A stretch of DNA of 64,000 nt, taken from positions 67,775 through 131,774 of the forward strand of contig NW_020170498.1 of NCBI RefSeq assembly GCF_000524195.1. Reading direction: 5' to 3'. Below the pieces are notes generated by a model. It saw only the letters and a list, made by a program, of their open reading frames with translations. It did no database searches and was not told where the DNA came from. The stretch is from Echinococcus granulosus. Its lineage: Eukaryota; Platyhelminthes; Cestoda; Cyclophyllidea; Taeniidae. How positions within the stretch are numbered: the first letter of the stretch is position 1; every line of letters begins with the position of its first letter. Below are positions 11,657 to 22,907 of the stretch, piece by piece. A program made the position numbers and the translations under genes.

Positions 11657-12138
11657 ATGGGAGAGAGTGAGGAAGTAGAAGTAAGTCCTTTTTCATCTCT
11701 GCTACTTTCTTAGCAACCCGCAGCGTTTTCATCAATTGAGGTATCTGCCGTGATAAAAGATGTGAGTACATTTATCTCTAACATATAGTAACAGATCGTC
11801 GCTAATGCACTAACTAATAATAAGCTTGAATCCGCAAAAATGAATGCATGGGCGTCTGAAATTACAGAGCAGTGTTTACATCAGTTAACAAAACTCAACC
11901 GCCCATTCAAATACCTTGGTTTTTATTATTTTTGGTAATTGACCTCTATTTCAGTTACCTGTGTAATAATGCAAAAAGACGGCACCAGCCTCTATACAGG
12001 GAGTACGTGTTACTGGGACGCAACAACAGATGGTACGTGTTAAATTATTATATAAAGTTTTCTACAGGAAACTGCACAATAAAGTGGGAAAATGGGTCCA
12101 TGTACTGTATCGTCACGTGTTTCGGTCTGGCTATATAA
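11657..12138 (+). CDS. DYNLT: Tctex-type dynein light chain A
   Basis: Dynein light chain of the Tctex1/DYNLT family, a homodimeric subunit of cytoplasmic and ciliary dynein that links intermediate chains and cargo. Five exons: 11657-11680, 11714-11761, 11795-11918, 11955-12032 and 12068-12138; the joined protein is 114 residues, the usual length (human DYNLT1 has 113). Family motifs are clear: [29 protein letters not shown] and [17 protein letters not shown] at the C-terminus. All four introns are 33-36 bp with GT-AG ends, in phases 0, 0, 1 and 1. A close paralog with the same layout lies at 17992-18502, and NUDT14 lies between them on the other strand. I cannot tell DYNLT1 from DYNLT3 orthology. 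Confidence 0.9.
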
Positions 12139-13204
12139 AGCAAGGAACACCAGTCTTTCTTACTTTTAGTCTTAGTCTTTACTTACTTTTGCCCTACAAG
12201 AGGATCTTAAGCAAAAGGTGTAAATAGACCATGCTGTACTTGCAATATTTTTGTATTTTCTTTTGTAAAGGCTAGGCACTATCCTAATTGGGGGAAAATA
12301 TGAAACATTGAACTGCCCTGTTTTTGTGAAAATTTGATTGTACAGGCGTTTTAAGATAAAGGGTTTACTTGACAATCGCCGCTTAGGTGTATAGCTAAAA
12401 CTCGTCTCAAATTAAAACTACAAATCTGGGTAAGGGTTTTACCGGACTAAAGTAACTGCCTCCCAGTGCTTTGACAATTTTGGCGACGGTGAGAATGATA
12501 CCTAATCTATCCATCGCTCCTAAGTTGTACACCCTTGGGTTGTCCAACGGCCCATGCAGGACAGAACCCCATCAATACCCCAACCCTTTTCACATCGATT
12601 ACTAGTGACATAACAATTGTAGTGATTCTAGCCTTAAAATCTCTTTAAGTGGGGAGGAGGGGAAGTGTACACCACTGATAACGTGGTATAGCCTCAAGGG
12701 GAGCTAGTTCCCGCGTTCTCAACCCAAACACCGTCTTCACGGATTCAGTGTCCGGCGCTTCCGCTCTAGGCGTGGCTGCTAGTGTTCAAAAAAGATGCAT
12801 TCTAGAGAGGTATCTAGGAAAGGTAACCACTACTCGCAATCAAAGGCAAGCATGACCTAATCACTCAGAAATCCCTTGGCCTTCCACTATCCCGAGTCCG
12901 CCATTCAATTGTAGGCGCCAACCAAAACTGACCAATTCACAGAGTTCACCTCAAGATATCGCTAAATAATCCAGAAAGACCATCCTTCTAATTACCGGTG
13001 ATTGGAAACAATTCCCCCTTAGATTTAGTGTAATGGAGATGGGGTGAAACTAACCCGAAGAGGAGCGGAAACCTGAGTTGGGCAGAAGCTTGAACCCAGT
13101 AGAATGAAAGACTTAATTGTTTAATTTAGTTTCATCAGGTGAAAGATCAACAATTAGGTGAGCGAAGCAGAGAAAAAGGGGACCGCGAAGGGCTCGCTAG
13201 TTCA
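12139..13204. other. Between dynein light chain A and NUDT14 3' ends
   Basis: About 1.07 kb between two converging genes. No further gene, repeat or RNA was recognised. Confidence 0.4.
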
Positions 13205-16200
13205 TCAGCTCTTTGGTGAAAGGCTTAGGGAGGGGAGAATGTGACGCTGGAACCACAGCACCGCAAGCACAACGGTAGCTGACACCGGTGTACTGGTCTC
13301 GGTGAGGAACAACAACTCGTCTGCGCGTTCCACAGGCCAATAGATCACCTCGATGAACTCACCCTCTTCGGGGTTGCCACCTCCCGCGTTGAGGTCCAAA
13401 TCTGCGTCGCCAACCTCCACGTAGAAGACTGAGGAGGTCGTGCCGCTCAGTCCCACGCTAGCACTGTAAAAAAAGGCAGGTGATAGCCATTAAAGAGACC
13501 GTCGATTGGAAAACCTTCAAACCGACACACACCATGGACCTCCCCAAGCACCATTAACAGAGGCCGCATGCAACAGCAGTCACGCACACATGGGCATAGA
13601 ATAGAGTGATCATGAAGTTTCGTGTAAACGAAGGCGCAGAACCTGCGAGTTCCAAGCATAGAACGCTGATGGAGCGTTCAGCTGCAGCGAATATTTGAGA
13701 CACCCCCGTGGACGATGGTTATGTGCACATGGAACACTTAATCCCAAAATCGAACAGGAAAATTTACCTAAAAATGGTCAACACAATCCTTTACGAATAC
13801 GTAAAAAGACATCCTCCATCTTCAGGCTAACGTCGATGACAAGATGAAGCCACCTGTGCAGGGACGATCCGAGTGCATACTAGGCACTACTTAAAAACTG
13901 AGACAGATGGAAGAAGGAATGAGGTGCAAGCCTCAGTTTGACTTGAACGTCTCCCTTATCGAAAGGAGTTTCAAGAAACCGATGAATTTATTTACTTTTA
14001 TAATGGATACACGAAATGCCATTCACGATGAAGTGGTAGATAAGGACTTGGAGAGGCTGATGGTTTAATACGGCCTCCTCCAGCTCGGCTGAATTAACTG
14101 GAAGGGCCTCGATGAACTTTAACTGAGGTGACAGTTGCGCAAAACACGCCCATTTTGCAGCAATCACGGTTTCACGTCATGACGCCAATGAAAGTACATT
14201 TTTTTTACATTTTACCATACTATGCATGAACGAAATAAACTGGAGGAGAAAGCAGACATTTCAATCCAATCGAAATCATGCCTTAGGATCTTAGCTTATC
14301 CGGTAGGCAAATCCCAACGCTCTTTCCTCCAGATTTTTTCCCATTAGCAAGGGAATGGGTTCATAAATGGAGTCGAGTACAATTTGCCATTACTTTGGCT
14401 TTTGCAATATCAAATTGACATTATCATCGTATTTTTCACAATTTTGTCGCCTTTTAAGTGGATGCCATTACGGAGTTCTAGTGTACCATCGCGGACTCGG
14501 ATAGGGAGCCACACCGTCCCAAAGCCAAGTAACGCCACTCTCACACTGCGCTTTGATGCAAGGACGGCAACAACACCGGTGCATAGACGTCAAATGGGCA
14601 CAAAAAAGTACCACTTATAATGCAAGTTATGTATACAAACCCTTCAAATTCGCAAGCGCTGCCTCCAGTCCCACAGTCAGTCCTGTCTGTCAAATTAGAC
14701 GCCTTGAGGACAGCCACCACCCCCACCCCCACCAAACCACAAAGGATGTTGGTGTTTGCATTAGGTTCAAGCTACCATCCGTGAGATTGGCGGTTACTTT
14801 CCACTTTTAACATTACATCGCTTTGCTTGGAGCACCTGAAATTGTCTTCAAAGGAAGGCAAACAAACAAACAAACAATAATAAATGGTAGAATGGATTCG
14901 CTGACGAACTTTGTGTTTATCGCTTCTATTGTATACTTCAGCCTGTTAGCATGATCCACTAATGTGGATTGTTTACGAAGTAGTCGAGCGGTCCGATGTC
15001 AGGACAACTGTAAACTGGCTCAACTTCCATGCATTGCCAGGAGATTAACTTAGCCTGTTTGCAAGCAGTAGCTACCGTCAAAACGAGTCGGTGGGAGTAC
15101 CATTATCCAACTGTGAAGGCTTTGCTAGTCGAGTAAGCCCAAATTCTGGCACGAATTACACACCTCTCCACACAAAAACTGTTTCTTCGGCAATTCTGGG
15201 ATAACACGAGTTAGTGACATGCCTAAGTCATTATGAAAGCGGGAACCGTCGTTTGTGCGAGCCGGGCACGAGTCGGAAATACGTGCAAGGCGGGATTGCA
15301 ACTTTAGTGAACGAAATACCACAAGTTGTCAGAATTCCGGTAGCCCAAAAAGAAGCAAAAGCTCTTTCTGTCTTCAATTTCTACCGCTCCCGAAAACAAA
15401 GTTAACTTAAACAAACATATCACTAATTTGAAGTGGGAGGAAAACTCGGGCTCTGGAACCGCAGGAAATTAGAACCACGAGTTCATTTGAAGCACTAGGA
15501 AAGTGTAAGCAACTGCGAGGATGTCAACTGCGGACAAAGAGGCGCCACCCTGCAAGAATGCTAAAGTGGACGTTTCGGCTGGCAGCCATGATTTCTACGT
15601 GTTCAAAAGGCGTTAATCCAAGCATACATTATGCAGTAGGGCGATCGAAATACACTTTTGCTACAAAAAAATTGCCAAGACCAAACAATTTTTTGCATTT
15701 TTGACTGTGCGAATCAGTTGAATCATTCATATCAACAACGCATCTGGAAAGAGTAGCCTTCGCTTAGGAATAGAGAGTGCCAGATCCAACTTATTGCAGC
15801 CAGGGATGTCTATTACGTGGCAGAAACAACCTTGAACCATATGATAACACAACTGTGAGATTATATGTGGAAGTGAGGTGAAAGACCTCACGTTTGTAGG
15901 ACGAGGGTCAACGCGGCCAGGTTACGTATTAAATTTTTTTCTCATCTCAAAAGCAACATCAACTCAACGCTAGAAACACGAAATGCCTCAATGCAAACAG
16001 CCACCTTACATCACCGCAGAGATGGGTTAAGTGATGCAAACACTCAGGCCCCCAAAAGTGTGCCAATGACGGCATAGTTGTGACCACCCAACTCATCTAA
16101 TTTGTATTAAGGCGAGTGGATGAGGATGACAACAAACGCCCTGATCCCTTAGTATCTAATGTAAGGACTGAGAGTAGGGGTACAACGTGCAAAATGAAGT

Positions 16201-17216
16201 GCTCAAAGGAAAGTGCTACTACTTTAACAGTAGACAGGCGGCAATATTTCGTACCACTTGTAGATTTCATAATACTATCTTCATTGGTTAAGCGTCTAAG
16301 GGAACACACGGTTAATCGCATTAGTATTGCAGCAGATTAAACTAACATAAGGTCGGCGTGAGGTAAAACAAACGCATCAGATTTCCATATCAAAGGAGTG
16401 GACGCAAAAATGACTCGAAGAGTCGTGTAAACACCAAATAATTTTTGCACACGTTAGAATAAAGGGAGGATCTGTGAACAACTAAAAATAAGAACAAGAG
16501 ACACGAAGTTTAGGATGTCTACACAAAACGCAAAGAAATTTTACACCTTTAACCACCCAGAACAAGGAAAAAAGCGCCGATGTAACCAGAAAATGATACA
16601 TAAAAAGGGTAACCTACCACGCAGTGGTGACTTTTCTCAACATTGAGGGATTCACGCGGTACCCACATTCCTCGTGAATTTCGCTAACAGCTGTCTCTTC
16701 CAATGTGGCGGCTGCCTTATCAACAATCCCGGCACACAGTTCCAGGGTTTCACCCTTAGAGGAGGGGAGATGAATTGGGCACCCATCGGCAGTGGTCGGC
16801 GTGTGAGGCTCTGTTTCAACGGCGGTTACACTCTCCCCCTCGAGTTTCCGTAGTAGAGCATAGTAAACCACTGTTTGTGTGAACATGAAACAGCATTATT
16901 TACTGGAAACATAAGTCCCAAGACCCGGTTAGAACACTACCTACCTGGACGAAACTGTTTTACAAAAACAAAGCTCTTTCGGTCCCTGTTGTAAATGAGG
17001 ATTGAAACTCTAATTCAAGAATTTAAATAAGCAGAGCTTAAAAATGCAAACCCATCATGAGCCTTCACTCCGTCCCAACAGCGATTAACACCGTTCTACT
17101 TAGGGTAAAAACAGTCGTCACAATGATAGTACCTTTCGATAGTGTATGCGAAAGGGTGTGACATATTTGGATTTCTTATTCAACGGAGAGACTTCGAAGT
17201 TCTCGATTAACGCCAT
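13205..17216 (-). CDS. NUDT14: NUDT14-type UDP-sugar diphosphatase
   Basis: Nudix hydrolase of the NUDT14 type, which hydrolyses UDP-glucose (and ADP-ribose) in the cytosol. Exons: 17216-17133, 17095-17052, 17009-16945, 16870-16618 and 13463-13205; the phases join and give 234 residues (human about 222). Matching segments in order are the N-terminus with TPFRIHYRKNG, WDGVKAHD, SFVFVKQFRP, the Nudix region GETLELCAGIVD and EIHEECGY, then VGLSG and EEGEFIEVIYWPVE. The Arg of the Nudix REUXEEXGU motif is Ser here (SEIHEECGY; Lys in the human protein), while the metal-binding EE pair is kept. The first three introns are 37, 42 and 74 bp; the last is 3154 bp. A conserved Trp at the exon 4/5 junction is Cys if the first acceptor (TTTACAG) is used. 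Confidence 0.9.
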
Positions 17217-17991
17217 TGGCACACACGACTTGCAAGGTTCGAGGTACTGGACTTGAGCACGCCACGGCAGGAAGCGCGGACGGGACAGGAGCAGCCTCCG
17301 AACTGACCAGTGACGGCCCAGCATTTGTGCCCGCCTCGAGCCAATCCAGTGAAGGGAGACACGCAGCAGATCTTTTGCATGCACCCCAAAGATTGCACGA
17401 ACCACAACTGAAAAGACAATCACTAGGGTAGACTGATCTCACTTAGGTGCTTGATTGACTCGGCTTGGTAGCGTTCGCCAAAACCGACTGTTCATTTAAA
17501 GACGACAACTAGATCATATTCTGCTAATAGGTATGAGACTTGCATGTCGATAAACTTATAGATATAGCTAGTCTTATAATTAAACAGCAAAAATTCGAAC
17601 TGCATTTTCAAAAAGGGCTGAAGATAATAGGCACTTGTTTTATTTTCCCAAAGTTAAATCGATGCCCACACCGCAGGTATTTATGTAGCTGCAAAATGAG
17701 TAGAAATGTTATCACTAATGCAAATAAACATTGTCTAGATAAAGGCATCAAAATTGCGCCTATAAATTCACTCTTTGCTTGTGTCGATGAGTCCTTGCAA
17801 TATAAAAAGACCAATTCCGAACAGTGAGTGTAGAAACAACGTTATAGTAGAGTTTCAAGATTACATATTTTTAACCTTTAAGCCGGTAGGCTAATATTTT
17901 ATTGTCATTGTATCAGCTTTGTTTTAACCCCCGACCCAAGTTGGTCTTCCAAATAGATATTTGGTTACCGATATTTTGCTGAAAAGGATAA
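17217..17991. other. Shared upstream region of NUDT14 (-) and dynein light chain B (+)
   Basis: A 775 bp divergent promoter region. Open frames on both strands here (such as 17540-17827 +) have no family resemblance. No clear TATA box was seen. Confidence 0.35.
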
Positions 17992-18502
17992 ATGGTCGAC
18001 TTTGAGCAATTGAAAGTACATTTGGATTAGGTATTAATACTTTTTCAGCAGTCCGCATCCTTTCCTACAGCAGAAGCAACTGCCGCCATTCAGGATGTGA
18101 GTGCCTTTTACAAAAAAGTGGATTCGTTTTTAGACAGTTACTGCAACCCTAGAAAACAACGAGTTCGACTCCACAAAAATAAGCCCATGGACTTCTGATA
18201 TTATTGACCGATGCCTTCTTCAGTTAGCTGGGCTTAATAAGCCGTTCAAATACATAGGTTTGTACGTATCTTCTAAACTAACTCCAATTTAGTTACTTGC
18301 GTAATCATGCAGAAAGAAAATAGCAGCTTACACACAGCTAGTTCCTGTTATTGGAACGAAACGACCGACGGTACACTCTGCTTTTACCGAATACTTTGAT
18401 TTTACAGGATCGTGTACAGTAAAGTGGGAAAATTCATCGATGTTTTGCATTGTGACATGTTTCGGTCTCTCACTGCAACGTGAATCTGATTTGAGTATTT
18501 AA
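17992..18502 (+). CDS. DYNLT: Tctex-type dynein light chain B, extended C-terminus
   Basis: Second DYNLT-family dynein light chain. Exons: 17992-18015, 18049-18096, 18134-18257, 18293-18370 and 18408-18502. Exons 1-4 have exactly the lengths of copy A (24, 48, 124 and 78 nt) and the same phases, with introns of 33-37 bp. Motifs are [28 protein letters not shown] and [16 protein letters not shown]. The family normally stops right after FGLxI; here the frame continues with LQRESDLSI, giving 122 residues. Copies A and B agree at about 70% of residues in exon 4, so the duplication is not recent. Both copies look functional. Confidence 0.9.
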
Positions 18503-19202
18503 ACCGGTGTCAAACTATGTGATTTCCTACTACTATTTTTGATTTAAACGTCTTACAGATGTACTACAATTGTAGGGAAATATGAAAATGGGTTCTTTGC
18601 TCTTTTGTGTTTTATTTGAGATCTAGGGTGCATATGTAGGAATAATTTGTCCCTACCATTTAGCTTTTTTTGCCTGTTATTTCGTTTTGCCACTGATGCG
18701 TCGTTTTGAAAAACTGAACCTGTTTTCAACCAAAGTTCTCAATTTCTGCAACTTATGAAGTTTTACTTGGGACTTCTTACCCCTGCCTCACAGACAATTC
18801 CTTCCTTCATTGAAACTCGTCCAATTTTGCTGTTTTCAGTAATACGTACTAAGACTGATGTTGGAATAAAAAATCCTAATGGGATGCTGATAAATTGCCT
18901 GATGAATGTCACGTGTGATGTGCTCCGTGGGTTTTGCCTTGGAAATAATGTCGAGCTCATGCTCATTTCTTAGATTAGTTTTCAAAGCGGAAGGGTAGAA
19001 GTGACAGACAAGTCTAAAGTAGTTTTCTTTAGTTATTTTTTTTGATTCTATAGTTTTGGCTGAAAATTGAGCTGGTCCTGAAACCGGAGGAATCGTCGGC
19101 TACAGCACCCCATTTGTTAAACAGATTTTCCAGTAACCAGAAGTAACTCTTTATTTTTGACGAAAACCAGTTTTTTAAAAGAACTTTAAAAGTGAAATAA
19201 TC
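18503..19202. other. Between dynein light chain B and the transporter pseudogene
   Basis: 700 bp, AT-rich, no supported gene. The mirrored short frames at 18755-18973 (+/-) look like chance. Confidence 0.4.
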
Positions 19203-21511
19203 TTAACAAAGTATTGCTGGTAGTTTCCATATTCCACACGTTAGAGGGTACATGATGATACCATTGAGCAGAATTGCTCCACCACAAACGGCGAACGAGA
19301 TGTCGTAGTACATTGTGCTGCCATAGAACCAACCTAGTTCCAACAAGAGTTAACGCTATTTTATACTTTGTGGTTTTTTACTCCTTTTGCTGTGAGCAAT
19401 CCATCTTAAAATGAGTTACTGAGTTTTACTAGTTGAATATTCCCCTAAAGTTTTTGGAATCCACTGTGTCGTCTCCATTTATTTGCTCTAAGTAAGCACT
19501 ACTTTTGATATTAAAGTACGTACCTGCTGTTGGAGGTTCTACAATAACTGCAACACCCATTGTGAGGAGACTCAGGCTGAAAGAAACCTTGAGAAATTCG
19601 GCACCAAGAAGACCACCAGAAGCATCGAAAGGAGGATTACGTAGAAGCCTGTGAAAAGACCAATGCAAATACAAAGGCCATCCTTCCGTACAAGGCAACC
19701 AACTCACCGCTGAAGAATCCAAACGCCAGGCAATTGACGGCCTTGAGCGCATATTCCACAGCTCAGCAACTGATAACTGTAATGAGTCCACATGTCACAA
19801 GGGATCCATTGTAGAGGTGCAGCCTAGTGCGTATTCGTCTGGTCATTGGCAGGGCGCCGAAAGCTACTCGTCCCATGGTGTTGCCAATCCGAATAGCAGC
19901 TACTGGAAAGTTTGTGCGGCTCTCCTCAACTCCCACCTGAATTGTTCTATCGGTGACAAAGAGAAGTGCCGCGTTGAATCCCAAACTCGTAAGAAAATTT
20001 GTTGAGAAAATGAGGAAGTTTGTATCTATCAGGAGGTAGAGACTAAATGGGTTGACAAGTGCCCGCCACTCATGCAAGGGGAAGGAGGGCTTGGTTGACT
20101 TTGTCATCCTCTTCCCTGACATCAGGCTGACGGTATGTGAAGAAAGCGTGTAGGACACACTGGAGGGTTCACCCTCCCAATCCTGTGGCAGGTGTTTGGG
20201 AGGCGAATCAAGTGATTTGTGGATGGTGGTAGGCAAGTTAATTGGTACCGGCGACCTTTTTACGGGTCAGAAGGCAGCGCGACACACAACCGTTTAGGAT
20301 AACCTTCCCCCCCTCGAGGAGCATAACTCCACGCCAAGAGCAGACGCCGGTGAGGTGACTCAGTAGGAGTGCAAATAAAAGTGTTCCTATGGGGAAGGGA
20401 AGAGTAGGGTCATGAGGACTCATTGTCTATGCGAAGTTGTTGTAGTAACCCTGTGACCGCTTTCACTCGCCACTTCCTAAATCATAAACAGCAAAGCCAA
20501 GTGTTAGGGCTTGTTTTGCCCTGGAGAATTCCATCACAATGCATATCGTTGGCAGATAGGCCAGTCCACATCCGAGGCCTTAGGAAGCACCACGATAGTT
20601 TAAGGTCACTCGTAAGTGACCAATGGCAGTAGGACTTTTAGTGCAGCATTCTATTCGACAATGAAAACGCACCAAAAACGCCAAACGCCATGAAAGCAAA
20701 GAAGGGCTATGTTAAGCAGAAGTAAAATGAGGAAAGTTCAATGGCTGCGATGCTGCTGCCGGTGATTGTGGTGAGACGGTAGCTGCGGTGCTCACACATC
20801 TTGCCTACATGGGGACTTAGAATGCCATCGGCTGGAGGTCTAATCACATCATACGCGTTTATCAGTTTGCATTGACAGGTATAAATAAAAGTTAAGACTG
20901 TCTAGTAGTTCTGAGGTAAATATGGACATAATAAATTTATTTAGCACTTTATTGCTTGTAATAACTGGAGCGCTACTTTGAACAATTAAGTAGACGCGGT
21001 GTTTGTCAATACATGGGACATGGTTAAACGTGGATTATTCTCGGTATTTTACTCTGTTCAAATGATTTCAGCTGGTCATAACAATCAGCAAAGGTCATAT
21101 TCTCAGGCTAATGTTACTTTAGAGAGTTTGAGTTATTCAACATTGTTGGAATGTTTAGCAAGGATGGCTTCAACAGATGATGCACCCAGTGGTGGTGGTT
21201 GGATGCATGGTGAATCAGGAGGGAGAGGGGATTAAATGAACAGACAGACCGTGGATAAAGGTGAGTCCAAGTAGTACAGATTTTACCCATCCAACGCTTT
21301 GTCCGGAGATGTCGTAGTGCTCAACGACATCGGTGGTGTTGATGCCAAAGGTGCAGGCCAATCCATTAATGAGAGAGTAAATGAAGAACGAGGCTAGGAC
21401 CACCATCCACACGTATCCACCGTCCGCAGTGACATTCAAACCATTCAGTGGTAAATCATGTTTTGTCGAGGGTCCTTCATTTGAAGGATAGTGGTCAGGT
21501 ATATTGTTCAT
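19203..21511 (-). pseudogene. Decayed SLC16/MCT-like transporter gene
   Basis: Monocarboxylate-transporter-like major facilitator (12 membrane helices expected). First exon, from ATG 21511 to about 21250, carries the family N-terminal signature (TADGGYVWMVVLASF and VGWVKSVLLG). Later pieces follow in order: MAFGVFG then LGCGLAYLPTICIVMEF (TM4, about 20567-20470), GTLLFALLLSHLTG and CSWRG (20403-20260), then NPFSLYLLIDTNFLIF, FGFFSG, FYVILLSMLLV, VEPPTAG, and a last exon 19333-19203 with WFYGSTMYYDISFAV. Lesions: in-frame TAG at 20709-20707, in-frame TGA at 19765-19763, a 1-nt deletion near 19606, a frame break near 20250 (or a small intron), and a GC-type donor near 20469. Either a pseudogene or, less likely, clustered assembly errors. 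Confidence 0.7.
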
Positions 21512-22239
21512 ATTCCGCGTCCCCAGGGTAGGACAGACCGTGGCATGCGGATCAGCTAGAGGAACCAGGAGTGCAGGAAGGTTTGAAAATTAGAAAATGG
21601 TTTGGACAGAGCATAAAATATCCACTAAGTTGCTGATTTTTTTACTTATTTGAATGATAGCGGCTTTTTCTCCGTTTGTGTGAAAGCTCGTCAAAATCAA
21701 AAACTTGCCACCAATTTAGGTTGAAGTCCAAGTGGCGACGGGCTTGACGGTACTGTAGTTGAGCTACTGACTTTTCGTGGTACTAGATAATAAAAATTAT
21801 TAACGTTTATCCATGCAAAGGCACTTTTTATGATAAAATTTCTGGAAGTGGAAGTATCCCTTAGTATTAAAAATAGGAAAAATGAAGTAAACTCGTAGAC
21901 AGTGAGACTGTCATAATAGAAACCTTAGGATCCATTATCACGAAGTCGTCTTGCGAATGCTGAACGTAACTGCGCTGACACCTAGATTATTAATATACAA
22001 TGCTATTATAATTTAAGAAGTTTAGCTGATTTGCTGCTTCGCCTCGAATTTGATCATTTTAACTAGTAATTCAGTAGTTATCTCTAGCGATAATTATTAT
22101 CTTTCACGTATGATGTCAGGACCTAATAACAAGCATACCTCTTGTTTAAAGGTAGATGATTTTGATCCAGCGCATGCAATCGCAATGTTTTGGGGACTTG
22201 TTTATCTCTGCCTAAACTTTCTTCAGACTGCGTTTCCGC
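21512..22239. other. Upstream of transporter pseudogene, no gene
   Basis: AT-rich intergenic sequence with no supported exon. Confidence 0.35.
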
Positions 22240-22460
22240 CTGGTAGTATGGTTCTGTGCAACGTCGATAGCCTCAGATCATCTGTACTTCCTCTTTACGC
22301 TTTAGCAGGGAGGCCGCTATGTGTCTCGGATTTTGTGGCTTCGCAGGGAGGACTGGCATTCAGACCATGCCAGTAGCTACAGTTACCTCTGTATGTCGAA
22401 TATATTTTTTGCCCAAATATCGTGAATTCTTTCGTCTTGAGTAAAGTTGAGGAATGCCAT
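22240..22460 (+). repeat. Old, diverged LTR copy
   Basis: Scattered blocks match the young LTR in the same order and orientation: a CCATGCCA block, TTTTTTGCCCAAATATCGTG against the young CTGCCCGAGTATTGTG, and then TTCTTTCGTCTT unchanged. Ends and target duplication can no longer be defined. The overlapping frame on the minus strand (22295-22555) is an effect of this repeat. Confidence 0.55.
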
Positions 22461-22907
22461 GATACCATTAGCTGCTCCGGCTTCGGAGGAGACACGACTT
22501 TATATAAAATAAATAAGAGTGCAGCTGTTACTGGGGTTTTTGAATTGGCGGACATGTGAAATAAATCTCATTACGCATGTACAATGTGTGTATGCACGTA
22601 TTTTTTGTGTACGTTTATATTAATACATGTATAAATATGTGCAATCAGTATAAGGCGGGTATTTCTTACTGGCAATTAATTAATTCATAGAGGAAGCTCA
22701 TTCCCTACATTATGCGATAAAAAATCATGCACTCATGACTGAAGCACTTAACGAAATTTTATAAATTGTTTTTCAAATTTTTTAACGCAATTTTTTGGCT
22801 TTAAATAATCTAATTGTTTTAAGTTCCGCAGTGGTTAATGCTGAGATGTGCAAAATTTGTGCTAGCCAATAGGTGTCGAGAGTGCGCGCCCATGCGGTGA
22901 CTTCGTG
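22461..22907. other. Upstream region of pinin
   Basis: AT-rich, with no TATA box at a convincing distance. Nothing else was seen. Confidence 0.35.

Noticed and set aside
17229..17245. GGTTCGAGG resembling a tRNA B box
   Set aside because: No matching acceptor stem or A box at the right distance. No tRNA is supported in the window.
19429..19791. 120-codon minus frame over the transporter
   Set aside because: It crosses an intron and a shifted frame of the transporter exon; it is a by-product of the single-base loss, not a separate gene.
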